This document shows, piece after piece, positions 1-8,598 of a stretch of DNA of 64,000 nt. A program made the translations under genes and the position numbers. Each line of letters begins with the position of its first letter. Within the stretch, counting starts at the first letter, position 1. The DNA is from Lutimonas saemankumensis. GTDB taxonomy: Bacteria; Bacteroidota; Bacteroidia; Flavobacteriales; Flavobacteriaceae. The notes beneath the pieces are model-generated. The model ran no database searches and had not been told where the DNA came from. It saw nothing but the letters and a program-made list of their open reading frames with translations. The stretch spans positions 1,054,001 through 1,118,000 of the forward strand of contig NZ_JAIUZR010000003.1 in the NCBI RefSeq assembly GCF_020171465.1, in the 5' to 3' direction.

Positions 1-169
1 ACAATTCCTATGTTCATGTTTTGAAATTTATTTATATAAAGACGAGATTAAACTCTTTTCTTACTTTAAAAGTTTGATCATTCCTCCTGTTTAATGTCAC
101 TTCATTTATGCGATAACTTTTTTCAAAAGAATAATTGTAAATTCGTCTGTTGTAAAAATATGCTTTTAA

Positions 170-802
170 ATGGACTTTGACTATTTTTTATCATTGAATT
201 CGAAGATGGAAGAAATGCGGTTAGGCGGATTGGAATCGCAGTTCAAAATGGTGCCCAAGGAGCGGAAAATGATAAATGTTGAATCCATTAAAGACCCAAA
301 GAAGGCGGCCGTTTTAGCCTTATTCTATCCGGACCAGTTCAATCTGACACATTTTCTTTTGATTTTAAGAGCCTCCTATGATGGGACCCATGCCGCTCAA
401 ATTGGTTTTCCGGGTGGAAAGTTCGAAGAAAATGACGGAAATTTAAAAATTACGGCTCTCAGGGAAACCACTGAGGAAGTTGGAATCCCAATGGAAAAAA
501 TCAAGATGATACGAAAAATAACCGACACCTATATTCCTCCTTCCAATTTTATGGTGAGTCCATATCTCGGTCTTTCCCACGACATACCCCGGTTCAAGAC
601 TAACCATGAAGTTGAAGAAATTATTGAAGTTCCTTTGCAGGACCTTTTGAACGAAAATAGTGTTTCGGTTCAAAATCTTACCACAAGTTATATGCAAAAT
701 GTTGACGTCCCTTGTTTTCATCTTAATGACAGGGTCGTATGGGGTGCAACCGCCATGATGTTGAGTGAAATTAAAGACTTAATCAAAGAAAGTCTTCGAT
801 AA
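170..802 (+). CDS. CoA pyrophosphatase-type Nudix hydrolase
   Basis: A 210-residue Nudix hydrolase. The Nudix box is at about residues 84-108: FPGGK, then an acidic stretch, then ALRETTEEVGI. The FPGG lead-in and the aspartate between the glycines and the RE pair are typical of the NudL/CoA diphosphatase branch, which cleaves CoA or oxidised CoA into 3',5'-ADP and phosphopantetheine. The protein is cytosolic, with no signal peptide. It sits 32 nt upstream of the acyltransferase on the same strand, so the two may be co-transcribed. Substrate assignment rests on the family signature alone; other nucleoside-diphosphate compounds remain possible. Confidence 0.85.
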   Translation: MDFDYFLSLNSKMEEMRLGGLESQFKMVPKERKMINVESIKDPKKAAVLALFYPDQFNLTHFLLILRASYDGTHAAQIGFPGGKFEENDGNLKITALRETTEEVGIPMEKIKMIRKITDTYIPPSNFMVSPYLGLSHDIPRFKTNHEVEEIIEVPLQDLLNENSVSVQNLTTSYMQNVDVPCFHLNDRVVWGATAMMLSEIKDLIKESLR

Positions 803-834
803 TTTTTTTATGTTTGTGAAGCAAATCGTTAAGA

Positions 835-1647
835 ATGGGCTTATTTAAAAGAGATGTTTTTGGCAAAAACCTTTTTTTGAAAAAAACATTGATTAGAGTA
901 TTGGGATTATTTTCTCATAGAAGATACCGTGGCTTCAACAAATTACAGATTGAAGGTTCTGAGATCATCAGAGACCTGCCTCATAACAATGTGTTATTTG
1001 TTGCAAACCATCAGACATATTTTGCGGATGTTGCGGCAATGCTTCACGTATTTAACGCGTCACTTAGCGGGCGTGTTGACAGTATTAAAGATGTAGGATA
1101 TCTGTGGCAACCAAAACTCAATATCTACTTTGTGGCTGCAAAAGAAACCATGAGAGCTGGAATACTTCCTAAAATCATGGAATATGCAGGCTCGATTTCG
1201 ATAGAAAGAACCTGGAGAGAAAAAGGAAAGGATGTCAACAAAAAAGTAAGACTTTCTGATGTTTCAAATATTACCAAAGCCCTAAAAGATGGATGGGTCA
1301 TCACTTTTCCGCAGGGGACTACGACACCTTTTAAACCGATCCGAAGAGGGACTGCTCATATTATCAGACAGAATAAACCCATTGTAATACCCATTGTTAT
1401 CGATGGATTTCGAAGATCTTTTGACAAAAAGGGATTACTCATAAAAAAAAGGGGAATCTTGCAGTCTATGGTGATCAAAAAACCCATGGATATTGACTAT
1501 GAAAATGATACCATTGAAGAGATTGTGGAAAAATTGCAATACGCTATTGAACAACATCCTTCTTTTCTGAAAGTCACAAAAGTCGAAGACTACCATAAAA
1601 GCGAAAGAGAACTCAATAAAAAAAGAGAATTTTGGGATATGTACTAA
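835..1647 (+). CDS. plsC: 1-acyl-sn-glycerol-3-phosphate acyltransferase family protein
   Basis: A 270-residue PlsC-type acyltransferase. The catalytic H-x4-D motif is at His59/Asp65 (ANHQTYFAD) and the second block is FPQGTTTPF near residue 160, which corresponds to the EGTRS motif with Gln in place of Glu. The family transfers acyl chains to lysophosphatidic acid in membrane lipid synthesis; some Bacteroidota relatives act on other lysolipids. Hydrophobicity is modest, suggesting peripheral membrane association. The gene ends just before a strong hairpin at 1651-1675. Exact acceptor unknown. Confidence 0.8.
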   Translation: MGLFKRDVFGKNLFLKKTLIRVLGLFSHRRYRGFNKLQIEGSEIIRDLPHNNVLFVANHQTYFADVAAMLHVFNASLSGRVDSIKDVGYLWQPKLNIYFVAAKETMRAGILPKIMEYAGSISIERTWREKGKDVNKKVRLSDVSNITKALKDGWVITFPQGTTTPFKPIRRGTAHIIRQNKPIVIPIVIDGFRRSFDKKGLLIKKRGILQSMVIKKPMDIDYENDTIEEIVEKLQYAIEQHPSFLKVTKVEDYHKSERELNKKREFWDMY

Positions 1648-1678
1648 AAAAAACATCCGCCTTAGGCGGATGTTTTTT
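1645..1678. terminator. Bidirectional intrinsic terminator between plsC and dps
   Basis: An 11-bp GC-rich inverted repeat (arms 1651-1661 and 1665-1675, loop TTA) is flanked by A-runs on the left and T-runs on the right. It works on either strand and separates the convergent plsC and dps genes. Confidence 0.85.
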
Positions 1679-2148
1679 TATGCCAACCAGGACTTCAGCA
1701 TCCAAACCGTTTTTTCCTGTTCAGAAACGAAATCGCTCATCATTGCATTAGTTCCCTCATCATCCGCGTCAGCTGACTGACTTAGAATTTTTCTTTCAAT
1801 TTCGATCAAAATTATTAGTGAATTTACAATCAACTCAACCGATTCCCTATCATTTGAAACATCTTTTCCAACAGGAACAGCAGACAGATCCATATAATCC
1901 TTAAATGTGTGTAGTGGAGTTCCCTCCAGGGTAAGGATACGTTCCGCAATCATATCGATCTTTTCCTGCGAATCTGTATATAATTCCTCAAATTTCACAT
2001 GCAATTCAAAAAACGATTTACCCTTTATATTCCAATGAAGACCCCTTAAGTTCTGGTAGTAAACTTGAAAATTGGCCAAAAGCTCATTCAAACTTTCCTT
2101 TAATCCTGAAACTTTTTCTCTATCTAATCCTAAAATTGTACTGTTCAT
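1678..2148 (-). CDS. dps: Dps ferritin-like DNA-binding protein
   Basis: A 156-residue Dps/mini-ferritin. The ferroxidase ligands are present with the spacing of Listeria Dps: His38, His50, Asp65 and Glu69. The family forms 12-mer shells that oxidise Fe(II) with H2O2, store the iron and protect DNA. The gene is divergent from oxyR with a 102-nt gap carrying a perfect dyad, so induction by peroxide through OxyR is the natural inference. The first ATG gives the usual family length. Confidence 0.95.
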   Translation of the reverse strand: MNSTILGLDREKVSGLKESLNELLANFQVYYQNLRGLHWNIKGKSFFELHVKFEELYTDSQEKIDMIAERILTLEGTPLHTFKDYMDLSAVPVGKDVSNDRESVELIVNSLIILIEIERKILSQSADADDEGTNAMMSDFVSEQEKTVWMLKSWLA

Positions 2149-2201
2149 AACATATTGATTTAAATTCAGTTACAAATTTCGACTAAAATTGAGTTATTTT
2201 T

Positions 2202-2220
2202 CTATCAATTTCATTGATAG
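2202..2220. promoter_or_regulatory. Perfect inverted repeat, candidate OxyR operator
   Basis: Arms CTATCAAT (2202-2209) and ATTGATAG (2213-2220) are exact reverse complements around a 3-nt centre. The core fits the LysR box T-N11-A. It lies between divergent dps and oxyR, overlapping the -33/-7 region of a near-consensus oxyR -7 box (TATATTTA, 2227-2234). That placement suits OxyR autorepression plus dps activation. Binding is inferred. Confidence 0.65.
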
Positions 2221-2250
2221 TTTATATATATTTATCAAAAATATTTATAC

Positions 2251-3204
2251 ATGACTATTACTCAATTGAAATATGTCCTTGCCGTTGCAGAATACAAAAA
2301 TTTTACCCAGGCGGCTGAACATAGTTATGTTACCCAACCAACACTTTCCATGCAGATTCAAAAATTAGAGGAAGAACTGGAGGTAACTATATTTAACAGA
2401 AAGAAAAAACCAATTCAGTTGACTCCTATTGGGGAAAAGATCATTCAACAGGCACGATTGATTGTTGATGAAAGTGAAAGGATCAATGATATTGTTGATC
2501 AGCAAAAAGGGTTCATAGGTGGTGAGTTCAAACTTGGAATTATTCCAACCGTGATGCCTACGCTTCTGCCTATCTTTTTAAAGAACTTTTTGAATAAATA
2601 CCCTAAAGTCAAATTGGTCATTGAGGAATTGACGACTGAAGAAATAATCAAGAAACTTACTGACGGGCACCTTGATGTTGGCATTGCAGCCACACCGCTT
2701 GAAAATGAAGCCATTAAAGAAAGACCTATTTACTATGAGCCTTTTATTGGTTTCGTATCATCAGATCATCGCCTTTTCAGTAAACCAAATATCTCGGAAG
2801 AAGATTTGGACATCGATGATGTTCTGCTTCTGGAAGAAGGGCATTGCTTTAAGAATAGTGTGATTAATATTTGTCAAAACAAAAATACTATTGACAAAAA
2901 CCATTTTCAATTGGAAAGCGGTAATATTTATACACTGGTAAAATTAAGTAAGGAAGGGTTGGGTATGACGCTCATTCCCTATCTTCACTCACTGGAACTG
3001 CCTGAACAGGACAAACAATATCTCAAAGAATTCTCAAATAGCATTCCTGCCCGGGAGGTAAGTATCATATACCATAAATCACAGCTTAAAATGCAACTTA
3101 TTGAAGCATTAAAAACCACAATAGATGGTGTAATCAGAGGAGCCATATCTTTTCACGATGTGAAAATTATCAGCCCTCTTAACAAGAAATCGGTCGAAAT
3201 TTAA
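2251..3204 (+). CDS. oxyR: Peroxide-sensing LysR-type regulator OxyR
   Basis: A 317-residue LysR-family activator with an N-terminal winged helix-turn-helix (about residues 1-60) and a C-terminal substrate/redox domain (about 90-300). The two redox cysteines of OxyR are present as Cys199 and Cys208 with eight residues between them, the same numbering and spacing as in E. coli OxyR, so disulfide-based H2O2 sensing is well supported. It is divergent from dps across a dyad. The stop lies only 3 nt from the end of the convergent small gene at 3208, with no terminator hairpin between. Confidence 0.93.
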   Translation: MTITQLKYVLAVAEYKNFTQAAEHSYVTQPTLSMQIQKLEEELEVTIFNRKKKPIQLTPIGEKIIQQARLIVDESERINDIVDQQKGFIGGEFKLGIIPTVMPTLLPIFLKNFLNKYPKVKLVIEELTTEEIIKKLTDGHLDVGIAATPLENEAIKERPIYYEPFIGFVSSDHRLFSKPNISEEDLDIDDVLLLEEGHCFKNSVINICQNKNTIDKNHFQLESGNIYTLVKLSKEGLGMTLIPYLHSLELPEQDKQYLKEFSNSIPAREVSIIYHKSQLKMQLIEALKTTIDGVIRGAISFHDVKIISPLNKKSVEI

Positions 3205-3207
3205 AAT

Positions 3208-3405
3208 CTAATTTTTGATTAAAGCAAGACTCGGATAAAGTTCCGGTCTGTCTGCAGTGAATTGCAACAACCAAAGTCGCAATTCTTCAATTTCAAATGG
3301 TAATAACCTTTTCACAGCTTTTTTTAATTCCTTGCTAAACAATTCAACATCAAAACTAACTTTTTTTAAAACGGTTTTGGTGTAGTCTAAGATTGCTCTT
3401 GCCAT
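3208..3405 (-). CDS. Small conserved-looking protein of unknown function
   Basis: A 65-residue ORF with ATG start, predicted largely helical, with alternating Lys/Glu and Leu (KELKKAVKRLLPFEIEELRL). It has no signal peptide, TM segment, cysteines or recognisable motif. It is convergent with oxyR at 3-nt spacing. The composition resembles real flavobacterial coding sequence and it fills an otherwise empty gap, but I do not recognise the family and assign no function. Confidence 0.6.
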   Translation of the reverse strand: MARAILDYTKTVLKKVSFDVELFSKELKKAVKRLLPFEIEELRLWLLQFTADRPELYPSLALIKN

Positions 3406-3509
3406 ATATATTGTCTTATTTAAGTAAACAACGTATTCAAAGGAACACTTATCACAAATTAAGTAAAAAAAAATGAAAAAATGAAATTAAATCGTTAATA
3501 ATCTAAATA

Positions 3510-3782
3510 TCAAGATGTTAACTTAGATATTTTGAGAGAAAGTTCCTCAGACTTTTTATCTAGGGCAGCTCTGACCTCTCTCATATGTACTTTAACATTA
3601 TCTACATTTTTTCCATGTAATTTTGCTATCAATTCATCAAAGGTTTCAATAGCTTCATCAATTATTTTTTCTGCCTTTGCAGATACCTTATCATCCCCAT
3701 TGAGCTGGCAAACATAACAGTCTTCAATAATATCCGACAAAACGGTGTTCATGTCTTTCTTTAACTTTCTTATACTGGCCAT
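3510..3782 (-). CDS. Small helical protein of unknown function
   Basis: A 90-residue cytosolic protein, almost entirely charged and predicted helical, with one CYVC pair (residues 22-25) near the N-terminus. The helices (KAEKIIDEAIETFDELIAKL and following) could form a coiled-coil bundle. It lies 57 nt downstream of kdnB on the same strand, so read-through from the Kdo8N operon is possible, but the gap suggests its own control. No function can be assigned. The CxxC might bind metal; a single pair is weak evidence. Confidence 0.65.
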   Translation of the reverse strand: MASIRKLKKDMNTVLSDIIEDCYVCQLNGDDKVSAKAEKIIDEAIETFDELIAKLHGKNVDNVKVHMREVRAALDKKSEELSLKISKLTS

Positions 3783-3839
3783 AATTTTGTTTTTTTATAA
3801 ATATATATCAATTTCGAGCAATTATCAAACCTGTTCTTA

Positions 3840-4922
3840 TTACATCTGTTCATACATCGCCCTTAATTTTTCCCGGGTAATGGTCTTCTGCCACTCCTTG
3901 CCCAAGGCATTTTCCCAAAGCGGAACCAAACTAAGTGCCACATCTATCATTGTATCAAATTGTTCATCTGAAAGATCCTTACAAAGTCCTTTTGGAATAT
4001 CAATACCATGCTTAATGACCATTTCTTTAAATTCCTTAACTCCTTCAGGATAAAACTCTTCTAACTGATCAAAAACAATACAATTTCCAACTCCGTGTTT
4101 GGTTCCCAATAAATAAGACAAACCATAACTCATTGCGTGTGCAACTCCAACCTGAGAATAAGCAATACTCATACCTCCGTGCCAGGATGCCATCATAAGT
4201 TTATCTTGCGAATCTGCATCAATCTCATCTTTTTCCAGATAAACCTCACGACAAAGATCCAAAGATTTTTCCCCGTAACTTTGACTGAAAGCATTTAAAT
4301 AAGTACCTGTCAAAGACTCGATACAATGAATATAGCAATCCATACCTGTGTAAAACCATTGATTCTTAGGTACACCATCCAGTAGTTCCGGATCGAGTAC
4401 TACCTGATCAAAGGGTGTGTAATCAGAATTCATTCCTAGTTTACGCTCAGGCCCTGTCAATACAGTTGTTCTCGAAACTTCAGCTCCGGTTCCCGAAATG
4501 GTTGGAATACCAACATGATAAACTCCCGGATTCTTAACAAGATCCCAGCCTTGATAATCCGCTGAGGAACCGGGATTGGTCAGCATCAAAGCAACAGCTT
4601 TTGCATAGTCAAGAAGTGTTCCCCCTCCGATCCCAATAATTCCGGAAGGAATACCGGAAAATTGTTTGGCAATATCATCCCGAATGGAATCGACATACAC
4701 TGTTTTAGGTTCTTCTTCAGCGCTGATGTATATAACCTGATCCTGTTGCTTCAATGGAATTCTGGAGATAAGACTCTCCTTACCCTTAAACACATCATCA
4801 ACTAAAAAAATAAAAGGAGACTTTTCATCCGTTCTCTTGGGTTCCAATATTTCCTCTAATTGGTTAAAACTACCTCTTCCAAACACTACTCTTGGAACCA
4901 TAGGAAAGTTTCTAAAACTCAT
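3840..4922 (-). CDS. kdnB: 3-deoxy-D-manno-octulosonate 8-oxidase (KdnB), iron-type alcohol dehydrogenase
   Basis: A 360-residue iron-containing (group III) alcohol dehydrogenase. The GGGTLLD cofactor motif is at 99-105 and the four metal ligands fall at Asp195, His199, His262 and His276, almost the numbering of FucO. In Shewanella oneidensis the homologous KdnB oxidises C8 of Kdo to the aldehyde, which KdnA then aminates to give 8-amino-3,8-dideoxy-octulosonate (Kdo8N). Here it is the third gene of kdnA-kdsB-kdnB, 20 nt after kdsB. The specific role comes mainly from this gene context; the fold alone would only say alcohol dehydrogenase. Confidence 0.88.
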   Translation of the reverse strand: MSFRNFPMVPRVVFGRGSFNQLEEILEPKRTDEKSPFIFLVDDVFKGKESLISRIPLKQQDQVIYISAEEEPKTVYVDSIRDDIAKQFSGIPSGIIGIGGGTLLDYAKAVALMLTNPGSSADYQGWDLVKNPGVYHVGIPTISGTGAEVSRTTVLTGPERKLGMNSDYTPFDQVVLDPELLDGVPKNQWFYTGMDCYIHCIESLTGTYLNAFSQSYGEKSLDLCREVYLEKDEIDADSQDKLMMASWHGGMSIAYSQVGVAHAMSYGLSYLLGTKHGVGNCIVFDQLEEFYPEGVKEFKEMVIKHGIDIPKGLCKDLSDEQFDTMIDVALSLVPLWENALGKEWQKTITREKLRAMYEQM

Positions 4923-4942
4923 ATTTTTTTGATTTTAAAAGG

Positions 4943-5674
4943 TTAATCTTTAATAAATTTTGCTGCTTTCTCAAGATCTTCAGGTGTGTCAATTTCAATG
5001 CCCATATAGCTTGTCTCCACCATCTTGATCTTTTTCCCGTACTCCAGATAGCGAATACATTCAACCTTTTCGGTAGCTTCCAGTGCCCTCATAGGCAAAT
5101 GATAAAAATCCATTATTGCCTGTTTTCTAAATGCATACACACCAATGTGCTCAAAATATCGGGCTCCAGCATCTTTATCCCTCGGGTAAGGAATTGGAGA
5201 TCTGGAAAAATACAAAGCAAAGTTGTCCTTATCCACTATCACTTTAACATAATTCGGATCTGTAATGTCCTTCCAGTCCGTAATTTCCTGCATCAGCGAT
5301 GCAAGATCGATTTTATCCGCATCGGCACCATTAAATACGTCAATCACAGCTTGGAGCGGTTCCTTCTTAACAAAAGGTTCATCTCCCTGTACATTTACCA
5401 CAACATCAATATCAAGATGCTCAACAGCCTCTGCAATCCGGTCTGAACCGCATTCATGTTCTTTCTGACTCATGATGGCCTTGCCTCCGGCTTTTTCTAT
5501 TACATTCTTTATGACATCACTGTCGGTAACAACATAGACCTCATCAAAAAGGTTTGTGGCCTTGGTTGCCAAATAAGTCCTCACAATTACCGGCTTTCCT
5601 CCAAGGTCGGCCATTAATTTACCCGGAAACCTGGTGGCTCCATAACGGGCAGGAATCATTGCAATAATTTTCAT
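4943..5674 (-). CDS. kdsB: CMP-Kdo / CMP-Kdo8N synthetase
   Basis: A 243-residue 3-deoxy-manno-octulosonate cytidylyltransferase. The N-terminal [15 protein letters not shown] is the CTP-binding signature, followed by NVQGDEPF and the conserved C-terminal IDTPEDL. It activates Kdo (or Kdo8N) as the CMP-sugar for transfer to lipid A. It is sandwiched between kdnA (9 nt upstream) and kdnB (20 nt downstream), so its natural substrate is probably the 8-amino sugar, as shown for the Shewanella KdsB in the same cassette. Whether a second kdsB exists elsewhere cannot be seen here. Confidence 0.93.
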   Translation of the reverse strand: MKIIAMIPARYGATRFPGKLMADLGGKPVIVRTYLATKATNLFDEVYVVTDSDVIKNVIEKAGGKAIMSQKEHECGSDRIAEAVEHLDIDVVVNVQGDEPFVKKEPLQAVIDVFNGADADKIDLASLMQEITDWKDITDPNYVKVIVDKDNFALYFSRSPIPYPRDKDAGARYFEHIGVYAFRKQAIMDFYHLPMRALEATEKVECIRYLEYGKKIKMVETSYMGIEIDTPEDLEKAAKFIKD

Positions 5675-5683
5675 TCTTTTCTT

Positions 5684-6877
5684 TTAAAGTACAGATTTAA
5701 TGGCTTTTGCCATTTTTTCGGCTCTTTCCCTGACCTCTTCTTCAGTCCATGACAACTTGATCAGACACGAAATATTTCTCGAAATCAGGTCATCAGATTG
5801 AGGAAATTCTTTCTTCTCAAGTCCAGATAAGCCATTTTTAACATGATCCGACAGCGGGAACAAACTCTTAAGTTCTTTAAAGTGATCCCATTTTCGAATG
5901 TAATGCCAATTGTTATTGAAATAATTCCAATAGGCGTCAATCCCGTATGATGCAAAGGCTTCGACAACTTTGTTTGAAAGTTCTGCTGTTGGCATAAAAA
6001 AGTTAAGGAACCCACAACTGTCACCTTCCGGGTCAGGAATTCTTCTGAAACTCACCTCCGGAATTTCACTAAGGGACTCCTTTAATATGGCGTGATTCCT
6101 TCGCTGAATTGCTATAAACTCATCCATTCTTTTAATCTGGCCGAGTCCAACGGCAGCATGCAGTTCAGAAATCCTGAAATTATATCCCAGAATCGGATGG
6201 GTTTCCGCCCCTCTGTCACTTCCGATATGGTCGTGACCATGATCACTATACTGGTCCGCCCAGGTTGCATAATCACTATTGTTGGTTAGAAGTGCTCCTC
6301 CTTCCCCACAGGTAATGGTTTTTACAAAATCAAATGAAAAAGTTCCTGCATCCCCAATCGCTCCCAGCATTTTCCCTTTGTAGGATCCTCCAAATGCCTG
6401 ACAGGCATCTTCAAGAAGCAATAAATTATGTTTATCACAAATGGCTTGTAAGGCATCCAGATCAGCCATCGAACCACACATGTGCACGGGCATGATTACT
6501 TTTGTTCTTGGAGTTATAGCAGCCTCCACTGCAGCAGGATCCAGAGTAAGGGTATCATCAATCTCAACCAGAACTGGCGTGGCTCCTGAAGCCAGTATCG
6601 ATTCAAAACTGGCAACAAAGGTAAAACAAGGCATAATGACCTCATCACCTGCCCCTACTCCCATAACTGCCAAGGCAACGTTCAAAGCCGTTGTTCCGCT
6701 GCTTGTAAGTTGTGCGTGATTCACACCAAAACGGTTTTGCAACTCCTGTTCTAGTTCCTTGGCCTTCCAGTGGCCATTTCTCATACCGTCAAAACCATAA
6801 CGCATAAGTACTCCATTCTCAAGAACGTCATTGAGTTCCTTTCGTTCGGCATCGCCAAATAATTCAAATCCGGGCAT
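5684..6877 (-). CDS. kdnA: Kdo8N aminotransferase (KdnA), DegT/DnrJ/EryC1 family
   Basis: A 397-residue PLP-dependent sugar aminotransferase. The cofactor-contacting Asp157 (LEDACQA) and Schiff-base Lys186 (FDFVKTITCGEGG) are present, and SSGTTAL (59-65) matches the phosphate-binding loop. With KdnB it should convert 8-oxo-Kdo to 8-amino-3,8-dideoxy-D-manno-octulosonate using glutamate. It is the first gene of the operon, with a TATCTTTG -7 box at 6910-6917. DegT enzymes make many amino sugars, so the KdnA call depends on the kdsB-kdnB neighbours, but the three-gene match is strong. Confidence 0.88.
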   Translation of the reverse strand: MPGFELFGDAERKELNDVLENGVLMRYGFDGMRNGHWKAKELEQELQNRFGVNHAQLTSSGTTALNVALAVMGVGAGDEVIMPCFTFVASFESILASGATPVLVEIDDTLTLDPAAVEAAITPRTKVIMPVHMCGSMADLDALQAICDKHNLLLLEDACQAFGGSYKGKMLGAIGDAGTFSFDFVKTITCGEGGALLTNNSDYATWADQYSDHGHDHIGSDRGAETHPILGYNFRISELHAAVGLGQIKRMDEFIAIQRRNHAILKESLSEIPEVSFRRIPDPEGDSCGFLNFFMPTAELSNKVVEAFASYGIDAYWNYFNNNWHYIRKWDHFKELKSLFPLSDHVKNGLSGLEKKEFPQSDDLISRNISCLIKLSWTEEEVRERAEKMAKAIKSVL

Positions 6878-6909
6878 ATTGTTTATTTTTATTAAAGATT
6901 CAAAGCAAG

Positions 6910-6917
6910 CAAAGATA
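6910..6917 (-). promoter_or_regulatory. Candidate -7 box for kdnA-kdsB-kdnB
   Basis: TATCTTTG on the minus strand matches the Bacteroidota consensus TAnnTTTG, 33 nt before the kdnA ATG. No well-spaced -33 TTG is evident. Confidence 0.55.
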
Positions 6918-7021
6918 ATTATTTAAAGGCAATTTACAGGTATTGAAAATCATTCAAATAGGTATTTCCACAAAAGTAAATGGGCTTGGAACAAAATGCC
7001 ACTGTCATCCAATTAAATTAC

Positions 7022-7029
7022 TATTTTTG
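7022..7029 (+). promoter_or_regulatory. Candidate -7 box immediately before the deaminase gene
   Basis: TATTTTTG matches TAnnTTTG but ends only 4 nt before the ATG at 7034, so the transcript would be leaderless or nearly so. Confidence 0.4.
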
Positions 7030-7033
7030 AATT

Positions 7034-8047
7034 ATGAAAGCATTTATTGAAGGATTACCTAAAGCAGAATTACATTTGCATATCGAAGGCACGTTTGAAC
7101 CTGAGTTAATGTTCGAAATTGCACGAAGAAATAAGATTTCAATTCCCTTTAATTCGGTAAAAGAGATCGAGGAGGCTTATCAGTTTGATTGCCTTCAGGA
7201 TTTTCTGGATATTTATTACCAGGGAGCCGGTGTTTTGATCCATGAACGTGACTTTTACGACCTGACTTACGCTTATCTTGAAAAATGCGCAAGTCAAAAC
7301 GTAAGACATACCGAGATCATGTTTGATCCCCAGACGCATACGGAAAGAGGCGTCCCATTTAGTACTGTAATCAATGGAATTCACAAGGCATGTGAAGATG
7401 CAAAAACGAATTTAGGGGTTTCATCAATTCTTATTATGAGTTATTTAAGGCACTTGTCAGAAGACGAAGCTTTTAAAACACTGGAGCAGTCTCTCCCCTT
7501 TAAAGACTGGATAACAGCGGTGGGATTGGATTCCTCTGAAAAAGGAAATCCTCCTTCTAAATTCAAAAATGTTTTTGAGGCCTCAGTAAAAGAAGGCTAT
7601 ATCCCCTTGGCACATGCCGGAGAAGAAGGAAATGCAGATTATGTCTGGGAGGCTCTTGATATTTTAAGGATCAAAAGAATCGATCATGGAAATAATTCTT
7701 TACAGGATGATTCACTGGTTGATGAAATTGTCAAAAGAGAAATAGCATTGACGGTATGCCCTCTGTCTAACAGGGCTCTGCAAGTGGTTCCGAATCTTAA
7801 GGATCACCCTTTGAAAAAAATGATGAATTATGGTATGAAAGTAACCGTAAACTCAGATGATCCGGCTTATTTTGGAGGGCAGGTCAATCAGAATTATATT
7901 GAAATTCAAGAGGCACTTGGGCTCTCGAAAAATGATCTATATCAACTTGCTAGAAACTCTTTCGAATATTCATTGCTCAGCAGAGAATCCAAAGATAAAC
8001 ACCTTGCTGAAGTTGAGGCATACTATCAAAAGAGTATTTCTGAATAA
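7034..8047 (+). CDS. Adenine deaminase-like member of the adenosine deaminase family
   Basis: A 337-residue Zn-dependent amidohydrolase. Metal and catalytic residues are present: His14/His16 (ELHLHIEG), His194 and Glu197 (HAGEEG), His218 (DHGNN) and Asp275/Asp276. Zn deaminases of this family convert adenosine or adenine to inosine or hypoxanthine. The segment CPLSNRALQV at 242-251 resembles the CPLSN-x-x-L-x-V motif of the adenine deaminases (fungal Aah1 and Pseudomonas PA0148 group) rather than the SNxQT of true adenosine deaminases, so adenine is the likelier substrate. Purine salvage; cytosolic; monocistronic. Confidence 0.8.
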   Translation: MKAFIEGLPKAELHLHIEGTFEPELMFEIARRNKISIPFNSVKEIEEAYQFDCLQDFLDIYYQGAGVLIHERDFYDLTYAYLEKCASQNVRHTEIMFDPQTHTERGVPFSTVINGIHKACEDAKTNLGVSSILIMSYLRHLSEDEAFKTLEQSLPFKDWITAVGLDSSEKGNPPSKFKNVFEASVKEGYIPLAHAGEEGNADYVWEALDILRIKRIDHGNNSLQDDSLVDEIVKREIALTVCPLSNRALQVVPNLKDHPLKKMMNYGMKVTVNSDDPAYFGGQVNQNYIEIQEALGLSKNDLYQLARNSFEYSLLSRESKDKHLAEVEAYYQKSISE

Positions 8048-8058
8048 TAGTTTTGATC

Positions 8059-8598
8059 TCAGAGTGATGAATTGATGGCTTTCAAAGCTTCCTCGATGTG
8101 CTTTTTAGCCTGGAACTGGCTTTGATACATAAAGATGATTTCACCTTCTTTATCGATCACATAAGTGACTCTTCCCGGAATCAGGCCAAAGGCATTTGCT
8201 TTTACTCCAAACAAGTCTCTGACTCTGTTTTCCGTATCAGCCAGCAACGTAAAAGGCAAATTGTATTTTTCAGCAAAATTCTTATGGCTTTCTACATCAT
8301 CTGAACTAATTCCGATCACCTTGATATTCTTGTCCGTAAATGTTTCATAGGAATCCCTGAAGGAACAAGCTTCTTTCGTACATCCGGGCGTATCATCCTT
8401 GGGATAAAAATAAATCACCATGGCCGTGTTTCCTTTAAAAGCACTCAGGTCAAACATGTCTCCATTCTGATCCTCAAGCTTAAAAGAAGGAACCTGATCA
8501 CCCACCTGAACCGGGGTTTGAGCCTTTGAACTAAAAATCGAGAAAATTCCAATTAAGGCAACTATTACAAGAATGACAAGAGAGGCTTTCTTCATCAT
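8059..8598 (-). CDS. Exported PrxQ/Bcp-type peroxiredoxin
   Basis: A 179-residue peroxiredoxin with an N-terminal hydrophobic export segment (about residues 5-25), so it acts outside the cytoplasm or is membrane tethered. Peroxidatic Cys73 lies in the PGCTKEAC motif with resolving Cys78 five residues on, the PrxQ arrangement. It reduces H2O2 and organic peroxides with thioredoxin-like donors. Its start overlaps the upstream pterin-synthase gene by 4 nt, so it is the last gene of idi-PTPS-prx. The Bcp at 26066 is the cytosolic counterpart. Confidence 0.9.
   Translation of the reverse strand: MMKKASLVILVIVALIGIFSIFSSKAQTPVQVGDQVPSFKLEDQNGDMFDLSAFKGNTAMVIYFYPKDDTPGCTKEACSFRDSYETFTDKNIKVIGISSDDVESHKNFAEKYNLPFTLLADTENRVRDLFGVKANAFGLIPGRVTYVIDKEGEIIFMYQSQFQAKKHIEEALKAINSSL

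Noticed and set aside
1-169. Possible gene end or RNA element at the left edge
   Set aside because: No convincing open frame, tRNA or hairpin; treated as the upstream region of the Nudix gene.
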